Positions 34,935 through 42,701 of a stretch of 64,000 nucleotides of DNA are shown piece after piece (within the stretch, counting starts at the first letter, position 1; each line of letters starts with the position of its first letter). The translations under genes were made by a program, and so were the position numbers. The notes beneath the pieces were generated by a model that worked only from the letters and a program-made list of their open reading frames with translations, had not been told where the DNA came from and ran no database searches. Source of the DNA: Rhodocyclaceae bacterium (GTDB lineage: Bacteria; Pseudomonadota; Gammaproteobacteria; Burkholderiales; Rhodocyclaceae); the NCBI GenBank assembly GCA_018262775.1, contig JADFDU010000056.1, positions 37,723 through 101,722 of the forward strand, read 5' to 3'.

Positions 34935-35758
34935 TCCAATGCGATTCTCAAAGCCACCGTGGTTGCCCACGGTCCGAAAAATGCCGCCAGCGCCAGAAAG
35001 GCCGCCAGCAGCGACAAGTGCGCCGTCGCGCCCAGCCCGGTGAGGTCCGCTTCCACCGCGCCGGCGCCGAAGATCAGCACCGGCACGTAGAGCGGCAGCA
35101 CCAGCAGCGACACCAGCACGCCGCCGCCGCGCACCCCCAAAGTCAGTGCCGCGCCCACGGCGCCGATGAGCGACAGTACCGGCGTGCCGATCAGCAGCGA
35201 TACCACCAGCACCGCCAGCGAACCGCTCGCCAGGTCGAATTGCAGGCCCAGCACTGGCGCCAGCAGTGCCAGCGGCAGGCCGGACAGCAGCCAGTGGGCG
35301 ATCACCTTGCCTGTCACCAGCACGCCGAGCGGCACCGCCGACAGCGCCATCTGTTCCAGCGTGCCGTCGGCGTGATCCGCCGCGAACAGGCGGTTCAGCG
35401 ACAGCATGGTCGCCAGCAGCGCCGCCACCCACAGCACGCCGGGGGCGATCTGCCGCAGCATGGCCATCTCCGGCCCGATGCCCAGCGGGAACAGGCTGAC
35501 GACGATGATGAAAAAGAACAGCGTCGTCAGCACGTCCGACTTGCGCCGCATGGCGAGCAGCAGGTCGCGCCGGATGACGGCGCTGAGCGCGGCAAGCAGA
35601 CTCGGTTCGTTCGCCAAACCACCATCCCCCCGTCCCCCTTCCCGCGGAAGGGGGTGACGGGTGTTCGCAGACTGCGCCCGCTCCGTGCTGTTGGCGGCGC
35701 CCTCTTGGGGTACCCCAAGGGTACTTCCAGCGGGGCGCTGTCCGGCGGGGGCGCTCAT
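34931..35758 (-). CDS. ccmB: Heme exporter protein CcmB with a repeat-derived N-terminal extension
   Basis: Permease partner of CcmA. The normal protein begins around IRRDLLLAMRRKSDVLTT and continues with six helices. Here the frame opens at an ATG overlapping the ccmA stop (ATGA) and first reads about 50 residues from the intergenic repeat (MSAPAG ... HPLPREGGRGDGG) before the CcmB core, giving 275 residues instead of about 220. A TTG near 35619 could be the original or an internal start. AAAGTCAG lies at 35139 in LTL. Confidence 0.85.
   Translation of the reverse strand: MSAPAGQRPAGSTLGVPQEGAANSTERAQSANTRHPLPREGGRGDGGLANEPSLLAALSAVIRRDLLLAMRRKSDVLTTLFFFIIVVSLFPLGIGPEMAMLRQIAPGVLWVAALLATMLSLNRLFAADHADGTLEQMALSAVPLGVLVTGKVIAHWLLSGLPLALLAPVLGLQFDLASGSLAVLVVSLLIGTPVLSLIGAVGAALTLGVRGGGVLVSLLVLPLYVPVLIFGAGAVEADLTGLGATAHLSLLAAFLALAAFFGPWATTVALRIALE
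35624..35758 (-). repeat. Two-hairpin repeat fused in frame to ccmB
   Basis: Hairpin B CCCCTTCCCGCGGAAGGGG near 35635-35655 and a longer hairpin A arm with GCGCCCTCTTGGGG near 35695-35715. It lies in the same orientation as the tolR/tolA copy, whose encoded peptide also starts MSAPAG and contains GAAN-TERA. Here there is no stop before the CcmB core. Confidence 0.75.
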
Positions 35759-36372
35759 GAGTCCAGCCGCAGCTGCTCGATACGCGTTGTCGCCAGCGGC
35801 AGATCCTGGTGGCTGGTCAGCACTGCCATGCCGCCAGCAGCAAGGTGTGCGTCGATGACGCCGCACAGCGTCGCCACTGCCGCCTTGTCGAGCGCCGTCA
35901 GCGGTTCGTCCAGCACCCACAGGCGGCGCTTTTCCAGCAGCAGGCGCGACAGCGCCACGCGCCGCTTCTGGCCGGCGGAGAGCACACGCGCCGGCAGGTC
36001 TTCGCGCCCTTTCAGGCCCAGTTGCCGCAGTGCCTGCCGCGCCGCGTCCTCAGCGACCGGCGCACCGGCCAGCGTCGCCGAAATCTGCGCGTTCTCTAGC
36101 GCCGTCAGGTCATCCTTGAGCGCACCGGCATGGCCGCAATACAGCAATTCGCCGCGATAGTCTTCGGCAAGTTTCCTGATCGGCTCGCCGTCCCAGCGGA
36201 TCTCGCCCTGCGCCGGCTGCGCCAGGCCGCAGAGCATGCGCAGCAGGCTGGTCTTGCCGCTGCCGTTGGCCCCCTGCACCATCAGGCAGGCGCCCGCCGC
36301 GAGCCGGAACGACACATCGCGAAACAGGCTTTTTTCGCCGCGCACGCATTCCAGGTTGCTGGCTTCAAGCAT
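35755..36372 (-). CDS. ccmA: Heme exporter ATP-binding protein CcmA
   Basis: ATPase of the CcmABCD heme-release complex, 205 residues. Walker A GANGSGKT near residue 34, signature LSAGQKRR and Walker B LWVLDEP are intact. First gene of ccmABCDEFGHI; an imperfect FNR-like box lies just upstream. Confidence 0.95.
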   Translation of the reverse strand: MLEASNLECVRGEKSLFRDVSFRLAAGACLMVQGANGSGKTSLLRMLCGLAQPAQGEIRWDGEPIRKLAEDYRGELLYCGHAGALKDDLTALENAQISATLAGAPVAEDAARQALRQLGLKGREDLPARVLSAGQKRRVALSRLLLEKRRLWVLDEPLTALDKAAVATLCGVIDAHLAAGGMAVLTSHQDLPLATTRIEQLRLDS

Positions 36373-36405
36373 GGCAAATTGTGCACGACCCCGCGCGGGC
36401 GGGGT

Positions 36406-36419
36406 TTGCTGAATATCAA
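36406..36419 (-). promoter_or_regulatory. Weak FNR-like box before ccmA
   Basis: TTGCTGAATATCAA has one good half-site. A class II placement would set the transcript start at the ccmA ATG itself, implying a leaderless mRNA, so I hold this weakly. Confidence 0.3.
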
Positions 36420-36440
36420 AGAAGCGATTTTACCTGCTTG

Positions 36441-36706
36441 GGGGGCTTTTAACGTTCAGCGCATGGGTGCGACGGTCAGGGTTGGGCGCATCGCCGCGTT
36501 ACGGCGGCTTGTCGTGGAATAACCACTGCCTGCGCCGCCGCGCCTTGCGCTGCATCCCAACCCTGACCGTCCCTGCGGGTTGCCGTCCAATGCGGCGTCT
36601 GCGGCGTTGCGCACCTTGGCAAGGGATGGCCATTGCCAAGGTGCGCGCCTTGCATCCATCCGCATTGGACGGCAACGCGCCCATGCGCTGAACGTTAGAA
36701 GCCCCC
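36441..36706. repeat. Large multi-stem palindromic element downstream of ubiT
   Basis: The ccmA-ubiT gap (36373-36694) is mostly this structure. An outer 27-bp stem with one mismatch (36441-36467 with 36680-36706) encloses a perfect 16-bp stem (36471-36486/36556-36571) and a perfect 17-bp stem (36579-36595/36660-36676), which itself encloses a perfect 14-bp stem (36609-36622/36633-36646). The right outer arm includes the last codons and stop of ubiT, and the left arm repeats them inverted. No ORF is conserved in it. It could be a mobile element, a strong terminator or a structured RNA. Confidence 0.85.
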
Positions 36707-37201
36707 TGGGCCCAACCGCAGCCTCAGCGCAGCCAGCAGACGGAAGGGGTGGAGTGACTCGGGCTCCAGGCGCGGCCAGTCGATCGCGTCCAGGGTATTT
36801 TTTACCAGCAGGCCGAGGTCGGTGTCGCCTTCCATGACCAGGCGGCGGTTGAAGAACAGGGTGTCCGGGTCTTCCTCGCGCAGGGCCAGGGCAAGAAAGT
36901 CGCGCGCCTTGGCGCTGATCATGAGATCCGGCTTGGCGCTGCTGACGGCCGGCCGAAACCCTTTCGGCGTCAGGGTGAAGTGCAGGGTCAGGCCGCCGTC
37001 GGTGACGCGCAGGCACACCAGCTTGTCGCTGAGGGGTTCGAGCGTCTCGCGCGGCAGGATGCGGCCCAGGGCGAGGTTCAGCGCCGTGGTCAGGCCCAGC
37101 GTCGGCGGCAGTTGCGGCAATCGGGCATTGATGCCGCCGACAAAGCGCGGCAGTTCGAACTGCGGGATGCGCGCGCGGCGCAGGCTGTCGATGAGGTCCA
37201 T
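36695..37201 (-). CDS. ubiT: SCP2-domain ubiquinone biosynthesis accessory factor UbiT
   Basis: Lipid-binding factor needed for O2-independent ubiquinone synthesis. The 168-residue protein carries an SCP2 domain; EEDPDTLFFNRRLVMEGDTDLGLLVKN closely matches E. coli UbiT (YhbT). It is the last gene of ubiU-ubiV-ubiT. Its stop codon lies inside the outer arm of the palindromic element. Confidence 0.92.
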   Translation of the reverse strand: MDLIDSLRRARIPQFELPRFVGGINARLPQLPPTLGLTTALNLALGRILPRETLEPLSDKLVCLRVTDGGLTLHFTLTPKGFRPAVSSAKPDLMISAKARDFLALALREEDPDTLFFNRRLVMEGDTDLGLLVKNTLDAIDWPRLEPESLHPFRLLAALRLRLGPGGF

Positions 37202-37210
37202 GGCGCAAGT

Positions 37211-38119
37211 CTACCGCGCGCCAGCCTGGGCGGCAATTTGCTCCAGGCCGGCCTTGCCGTGCCAGAAGCCGTTGCAAGGTTCGGCCAGGCCCAGATCGGC
37301 CATCTCGCTGCGTGCGGCCTCCGCCTCGAGCGTGCCGTCGATGCGTCGGCGGAAGAGGTCAAGCAATGCCGGGGTGTGCTGCGATTGCGGGCTGATGCGC
37401 AGGATGTCGACGCCCATGTCGCGCATGGCGTCGACTTCGCCGATCAGGTTGTACACTTTCGACGATTGCGTCTGGATGCCGTTGAGCGTGAGGAATTCCT
37501 CGCCCTCGCGCGTCCTGATGAGCAGGCCGTCGGGAAACTCCAGGCACTTGAACTGGCAGTCGTCCTTTTGCAGGTTGAAGTGGCGCGCCGTGAAGCAGCG
37601 CGCCGAGAAAGCCAGCGGCATGCGTCCGTAGGCGAACACCTCGGTTTCCAGGCCGGCGGGACGCGCGGCCTGCAGATCCGTCAACACGGCGGCAGACATT
37701 TCCAGCGGCATCACCCAGCGCGTGGCGCCGAGCCGCGCCATCATGTTCAGCGTGGCGGCGTTGAAGATATTGAGAAACGGGCCGGCGACGAAAGCGCGCT
37801 TTTCCGCCGACAGCAGGCGCACGGCGCCCATGTCGTTGGCTTCGATGAGAAAGTCCTTTTCATCGACGACGCGGCGCAGGGTCTTCAGGTCCGACTCGGA
37901 TTCGATCAGCGTCTGCGTGCCGAGGACGGCCTGCTTGCCGGCGGCGGCGAGCTTCTGCGCGATGTCGGCCCAGTCCTGCACGCGCAACTCATGACGACGC
38001 GCGCAGACCGTCTCGCCGAGGTAGACGATATCGACCGGTGTTGCGGCGATGGCCTCATAGAAATCGAGGACCTGCTGGCGCGGCCAGTAGTATTGCAAAG
38101 GACCCAACGCGAGCTTCAC
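37211..38119 (-). CDS. ubiV: O2-independent ubiquinone hydroxylase subunit UbiV
   Basis: U32-peptidase-like protein that forms a complex with UbiU and hydroxylates ubiquinone precursors without oxygen, using prephenate as oxygen donor. The 302-residue sequence includes the cysteines that in UbiV ligate [4Fe-4S]: CARRHEL near residue 39 and CFTARHFNLQKDDCQFKC near 180-197. It lies 9 nt before ubiT and 30 nt after ubiU. Confidence 0.93.
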   Translation of the reverse strand: MKLALGPLQYYWPRQQVLDFYEAIAATPVDIVYLGETVCARRHELRVQDWADIAQKLAAAGKQAVLGTQTLIESESDLKTLRRVVDEKDFLIEANDMGAVRLLSAEKRAFVAGPFLNIFNAATLNMMARLGATRWVMPLEMSAAVLTDLQAARPAGLETEVFAYGRMPLAFSARCFTARHFNLQKDDCQFKCLEFPDGLLIRTREGEEFLTLNGIQTQSSKVYNLIGEVDAMRDMGVDILRISPQSQHTPALLDLFRRRIDGTLEAEAARSEMADLGLAEPCNGFWHGKAGLEQIAAQAGAR

Positions 38120-38149
38120 GGCGAGCGTTCCAGTATTGCCAACTTCATT

Positions 38150-39169
38150 TCATTTCCAGGGGCGATAGTAAGCACCCAAAGTGTGCATGCTGCCCTCGGA
38201 CACCTTGTTGAGTTCCGCCATCCAGGCCTCGCGCACGATGTAGCCCTGGCGGTTCTTCAACGCAAGGTCGATCGCCGCGCGCCACACTTTCGTGACTTGC
38301 GCGACATAAGCCGGGCTGCGCTGGCGGCCTTCGATCTTGATGGCCTTGACGCCGATGTCCATGAGTTGCGGCAGCAGCTCGAGGGTATTCAGGCTGGTCG
38401 GCTCCTCGATGGCGTAGTAGGTCTCGTCGTTGACCTCGAAGCGCCCCTTGCACAGGGTCGGGTAGCCGGTCTTCTCGCCCTCGGCGAAGCGGTCGATGAG
38501 CACGCCGTTGAGGCGCGTCTCCATGCCCTCGGGCGTCTGCTCGTAGCGCACCGCCTTGCCCGGCGAGCAGACGCCGACGGTGTTGGGCGAGTCGCCGGTG
38601 ACGTAGGCGGAGAGTGCGCAACGGCCCTCCACCATGACGCACAGGCCGCCGAAGCCGAACACCTCGATCTCCACCGGCGTGTTCTTTACCACCTGCTCGA
38701 CCTGCGGCATGGCGAGCACGCGCGGCAGCACGGCGCGCTGGATGCCGAACTGCTCGTAGTAGAAATTGATCGCTTCGTAACTGGTCGCCGAGCCCTGCAC
38801 GGAAAGATGCAGGCGCAACTGCGGATGCTTCGTCTTCGCGTATTCCATCAGCCCCGGGTCGGCGAGGATGATGGCATCGACGCCGAAATCGGCGGCCTTG
38901 TCGACGGCCGCCGTCCAGCGGCTCCAGGTCGCCGTCTGCGGATAGGTGTTGAGCGCCAGCAGCACCTTGGCGCGGCGATCATGGGCGTAGCGGATGCCCT
39001 CGCGCAACTGCGCGTCGTCGAAATTCAGGCCGGTGAAATTGCGCGCGTTGGTGTTGTCCTTGAGGCCGGTGTAGACGCAGTCTGCGCCGTTGTCGACGGC
39101 GGCCTTCAGCGCGGGCAGGGCGCCGGCCGGGCAGACGAGCTCGAAGGGCTTCGCGGTGAAGGTGGTCAT
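38150..39169 (-). CDS. ubiU: O2-independent ubiquinone hydroxylase subunit UbiU
   Basis: U32-family Fe-S partner of UbiV. The 339-residue protein shows ELVCPAGALPALKAAVDNGADCVY, the family opening, and the cluster-binding GGLCVMVEGRCALS ... GVCSPGK. I chose the ATG at 39169, giving MTTFTAKPFELVCPAG; the frame upstream is not conserved-looking. A class II FNR promoter precedes it, matching FNR control of ubiUV in E. coli. Confidence 0.93.
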   Translation of the reverse strand: MTTFTAKPFELVCPAGALPALKAAVDNGADCVYTGLKDNTNARNFTGLNFDDAQLREGIRYAHDRRAKVLLALNTYPQTATWSRWTAAVDKAADFGVDAIILADPGLMEYAKTKHPQLRLHLSVQGSATSYEAINFYYEQFGIQRAVLPRVLAMPQVEQVVKNTPVEIEVFGFGGLCVMVEGRCALSAYVTGDSPNTVGVCSPGKAVRYEQTPEGMETRLNGVLIDRFAEGEKTGYPTLCKGRFEVNDETYYAIEEPTSLNTLELLPQLMDIGVKAIKIEGRQRSPAYVAQVTKVWRAAIDLALKNRQGYIVREAWMAELNKVSEGSMHTLGAYYRPWK

Positions 39170-39225
39170 CGGAAATCGGGCAGCGAAAGGAACCGCCACT
39201 CTAGGCAATCCGCCCCTGCCGGGCA

Positions 39226-39239
39226 TTGACGGGGATCAA
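39226..39239 (-). promoter_or_regulatory. FNR/DNR box before ubiU
   Basis: TTGACGGGGATCAA. Its centre is 41.5 bp before position 39191, and TAGAGT (39203-39198, minus strand) stands exactly at -12 to -7, a classic class II activator layout with a 22-nt leader. Confidence 0.78.
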
Positions 39240-39347
39240 AGGGGCCGCGAGCGAACCCCTTGTGCGGAAAGGGGAAATAGAAAAAGCCCACGGCAGGCCG
39301 CGGGCTTTTGCGGGAAAGTCAGTGCGCAGGATACGGCGACAGAAAGC

Positions 39348-41252
39348 CTATTTACCGTCCACCGCGGCCTTCACCATCTGGATGCCGCTCGGATCGTCGA
39401 GGGTGGTGAGATCGCCCGGATCGCGGCCTTCGGCAATGGCCTGGATCGAGCGGCGCAGCACCTTGCCCGAGCGCGTCTTCGGCAACTGGGCGATGAAGTG
39501 CACCCGTTTCGGCCGGCCGATGGCGCCGAGCAGACTGTCCACCTTGGCCATGACCTCCTTCTCCAGGGCGGCGCTCAGTTCCGGCGTGGCGATCCGCGCG
39601 GCGTCCTTGACGACGGCGAAGGCCATCGGCATTTGTCCCTTCAGTTGATCGGCCACGCCCACCACGGCCACCTCGGCGATGGCGTCATGGGCGCTGATGG
39701 CCTCCTCGATCTCGCGCGTGCCAAGACGATGGCCGGCGACGTTGATGACGTCGTCGGTACGGCCGAGGATGAAGTAGTAGCCGTCCTCGTCGCGCGTGCC
39801 CCAGTCGAAGGTGGTGTAGATCAGCTTGTCGCGGAAACTGGTGAAGTAGGTCTGCACGAAGCGCTCGTCCTGGCCCCACACGGTGCTCATGCAGCCCGGC
39901 GGCAGCGGCGGCATGACGGCGACGACGCCCTTTTCATTGGGCGCCACTTCCGCGGCGGTCTCCTCGTGCAGCAGGCGCACGTCGTAGCCGTAGGCGGGGA
40001 AGGAGGGGCTGCCGAATTTCGTCGCATGCGCCTCCACGCCGGGCAGGCCGGTGAGCAGGGCCCAGCCGGTCTCGGTCTGCCAGTAGTGGTCGTAGATCGG
40101 CTTGTCGAGCGCCTCGGCGATCCACTGCGCCGTCGTCTCGTCGAGCGGCTCGCCGGCGAGGAAGACGTGGCGCAGCGAAGAGAGATCGTATTTCCTGAGG
40201 AAGGCCGGATCCTGCTTCTTCAGCACGCGGATGGCGGTCGGCGCCGAGAACATCACCGTCACCTTGTAATCCTGCACGATCTTCCACCAGATGCCGGCGT
40301 CGGGGCGCAGCGGCGTGCCCTCGTAGACCACCGTCGCCATGCCGTTGATGAGCGGGCCGTAGACGATGTAGGAGTGGCCGACCACCCAGCCGATGTCGGA
40401 GGTGGCGAAATAGGTTTCGCCCGGATTGGCCTGATACACATGGCGCATCGAGGCGGCCAGCGCCACGGCATAGCCGCCGGTGTCGCGCTGCACGCCCTTC
40501 GGCTTGCCGGTGGTGCCGGAGGTGTACAGGATGTAGGAGGGATGCGAGGACTCGACCCAGGTGACCGGCACCTGGGTATCCATGTGCTGCGCGCGCAGCG
40601 TGGCGTAATCGAGGTCGCGTCCGGCGACGAGGGACATCGCCTTGTCGAGGCCGCGATTGACGATCAGCACCTTCGCCGCCGGCGTCTGCGCCAGGCGCAG
40701 CGATTCATCCACCAGGTGCTTGTAGGGCACGGCCTTGCCGCCGCGCATGCCGGCGTCCGCCGTGATCATGACCTTCGGCTGGGCGTCGTCGATGCGTGTG
40801 GCGAGCGAACTGGCGGCGAAGCCGCCGAACACCACCGAGTGGATGGCGCCGATGCGCACGGTGGCGAGCATGGCGAAAACCGCTTCGGCGATCATCGGCA
40901 TGTAGATCAGCACGCGGTCGCCCTTGCCGACGCCGAGGCTCTGCAGCACGGCGGCCATGCGCTGCACTTCGGCGTGCAGTTCGGCGTAGGTGTAGGTTTT
41001 TTCCTCGCCGGTCTCGGTCGAGATGTAGATCAGCGCCGGCTGCTGGGCGCGATCCTTGAGGTGTCGATCGACGGCGTTGTGACAGAGATTGGTTTCGCCG
41101 CCGACGAACCACTTGGCAAAGGGCGGCTTGTTGTATTCCAGCACCTGGCCGAACGGCTTGTGCCAATCGACCAGCTGCGCCTGCTCGCTCCAGAATGCAT
41201 CGCGGTCTTCGATCGAGCGGCGGTGAAACGCCTGGTATTTCGTTCCCATCAT
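39348..41252 (-). CDS. prpE: Propionyl-CoA synthetase (acyl-CoA synthetase, ANL family)
   Basis: Activates propionate (or acetate) to the CoA ester through an acyl-AMP. The 634-residue protein has the ANL P-loop YILYTSGTTGKPKG, HYWQTETGW, GRTDDVINVAGHRL and the catalytic lysine segment RSGKVLRRSI. Overall sequence (DRHLKDR, QRDTGGYAVALA) fits PrpE better than Acs. AGGAGGGG lies before the two adjacent ATGs at 41252 and 41249. No other prp genes are nearby. Confidence 0.85.
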   Translation of the reverse strand: MMGTKYQAFHRRSIEDRDAFWSEQAQLVDWHKPFGQVLEYNKPPFAKWFVGGETNLCHNAVDRHLKDRAQQPALIYISTETGEEKTYTYAELHAEVQRMAAVLQSLGVGKGDRVLIYMPMIAEAVFAMLATVRIGAIHSVVFGGFAASSLATRIDDAQPKVMITADAGMRGGKAVPYKHLVDESLRLAQTPAAKVLIVNRGLDKAMSLVAGRDLDYATLRAQHMDTQVPVTWVESSHPSYILYTSGTTGKPKGVQRDTGGYAVALAASMRHVYQANPGETYFATSDIGWVVGHSYIVYGPLINGMATVVYEGTPLRPDAGIWWKIVQDYKVTVMFSAPTAIRVLKKQDPAFLRKYDLSSLRHVFLAGEPLDETTAQWIAEALDKPIYDHYWQTETGWALLTGLPGVEAHATKFGSPSFPAYGYDVRLLHEETAAEVAPNEKGVVAVMPPLPPGCMSTVWGQDERFVQTYFTSFRDKLIYTTFDWGTRDEDGYYFILGRTDDVINVAGHRLGTREIEEAISAHDAIAEVAVVGVADQLKGQMPMAFAVVKDAARIATPELSAALEKEVMAKVDSLLGAIGRPKRVHFIAQLPKTRSGKVLRRSIQAIAEGRDPGDLTTLDDPSGIQMVKAAVDGK

Positions 41253-41424
41253 CCCCTCCTTCTGCTGACTGGCTGCCTGCGGTTCGCCCCGGGCCTGGTG
41301 CGTCACGATAGCCCAGATGAGCGGGAAAACGATGATTATAGGAGGAGTATTGTCTGGAAGACTGCCGTTTAAGTGACACAGTTCGAGGCGTGCAGGTGAA
41401 GCGGATCTTGCCCGGGCGTGTGTG

Positions 41425-42636
41425 TCAGAGGAACTTCATCGGCTCGATCTGCCATTTTTCCGGTGATTCATGGCCGATGATGCGGTCCGCGCCGCCCTTG
41501 CCCACGGGCCGGGAGAGGTCGATATCCTCGGGCTTCAGATAGAAATCGCGTTTGGCATCGAACATGATGCGCACGAGTGGCTGCAGCATGCTCGATTCGC
41601 GCTGCTCGACCACCACCGCCAGCCGCCCGCTTTCCAGCCGCACCAGCGCCCCCACCGGGTAGATGCCGACCACCTTGGCGAAGGCGTGCACCAGCTCGGG
41701 ATTGAAATGAAATTTGCTCCATTCGAACAGCTTGCGTAGCGCATCGGTGGGCGCCATGCCCTTGTGGTAGACACGCTCCGAGGTGATGGCGTCGTAGACG
41801 TCGATGATGGCCGCCATCTGGCCGATGCGAGATATCTCATCCCCCTTCATGCGATGCGGATAGCCGCTGCCGTCGTAGCGCTCGTGGTGCTGCGCCGCCA
41901 CCTGCAGCGCCGTCTGCGGGATGTTCGGCGTGATCTCGAGGATCTCGCGGCTCGCCACAACGTGATGGCGCATGACGGTGAACTCGTCGTCGGTAAGCTT
42001 GCCGGGCTTGTTGAGAATGCCGTCGGGCGTCTGCATCTTGCCGACGTCGTGCACCATGCCGCCGAGCCCCGCATGGCGCAGGGTGTCCTCGTCGAGACCG
42101 AGACCGCGGCAGAAGGCAATGAGCAGTGCGGCCACGCTGACCGAATGCTGGAAGGTGTATTCGTCCTTGTTCTTGATGCGTGTGAGGGAAAGCAGGGCGC
42201 CGTTGTTGCGCAGGATCGAGGCGGCCATCTTCTCGACCATCGGCTCCATCATCTCGACCTGTACTTGCTTGCCGAGGCGCACGTCGCTCATGATGCCGCG
42301 CATGATCAGGTTCGCCTCGGCATGGATTTTGTGGGCGCGCGACAGTTCTTCGCGCGTGGAGGCGCGCGGCGCAGCCGCCTCGGTTTCTGCCAGCTTCAGC
42401 ATTTCCCGGTCGAGTTCCTGCCGCACTTCCGTCGCCGTGGGGGCATCATCGACATCCACGCCGAGGTCGGTGTCGATATACACCTCGCGTATGCCGGCTG
42501 CGAGGATTTTCTGGATGTCCCTGCCGGACTCAAGCTTGAAGCGGGTGGACAGGAAAGGATGATCCATCCAGCCGCAGTTGAGGTCGTGGATGAACATCCC
42601 GGGCTTGAGCCGGGAAGACTGTGCCTTTTTGATCAT
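41425..42636 (-). CDS. HD-GYP cyclic-di-GMP phosphodiesterase with DUF3391 domain
   Basis: Degrades cyclic di-GMP. An N-terminal DUF3391 region (about 1-100, LKPGMFIHDLNCGW) precedes the HD-GYP domain with MVHDVGKMQTPD, HHVVASREIL and HHERYDGSGYP, all metal-ligand groups apparently intact. 403 residues, no membrane segment, so a soluble enzyme. It is monocistronic between prpE and the oxidoreductase operon. Confidence 0.92.
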   Translation of the reverse strand: MIKKAQSSRLKPGMFIHDLNCGWMDHPFLSTRFKLESGRDIQKILAAGIREVYIDTDLGVDVDDAPTATEVRQELDREMLKLAETEAAAPRASTREELSRAHKIHAEANLIMRGIMSDVRLGKQVQVEMMEPMVEKMAASILRNNGALLSLTRIKNKDEYTFQHSVSVAALLIAFCRGLGLDEDTLRHAGLGGMVHDVGKMQTPDGILNKPGKLTDDEFTVMRHHVVASREILEITPNIPQTALQVAAQHHERYDGSGYPHRMKGDEISRIGQMAAIIDVYDAITSERVYHKGMAPTDALRKLFEWSKFHFNPELVHAFAKVVGIYPVGALVRLESGRLAVVVEQRESSMLQPLVRIMFDAKRDFYLKPEDIDLSRPVGKGGADRIIGHESPEKWQIEPMKFL

Positions 42637-42701
42637 GGTGGGGCGCCGCCGAATTGTCTGGTTCGGTTATCGGCACCCCCGCGAAGAACTTTAGGCTTCG
42701 A

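Noticed and set aside
36406..36419. A confident FNR site controlling ccm
   Set aside because: Only one good half-site, and the spacing would require a leaderless transcript; kept only as a weak feature.
36441..36706. Integron attC site
   Set aside because: Arms are too long and multiply branched, and the terminal GTTAGAA does not meet the GTTRRRY core; no cassette or integrase nearby.
36980..39229. Long plus-strand open frame (about 750 codons) opposite ubiV/ubiU
   Set aside because: It is antisense to recognised genes, rich in Arg/His/Gln with no domain; typical shadow frame of G+C-rich coding DNA.
39090..41372. Long plus-strand open frame opposite prpE
   Set aside because: Antisense shadow of a clearly conserved synthetase; low-complexity composition and no motif.
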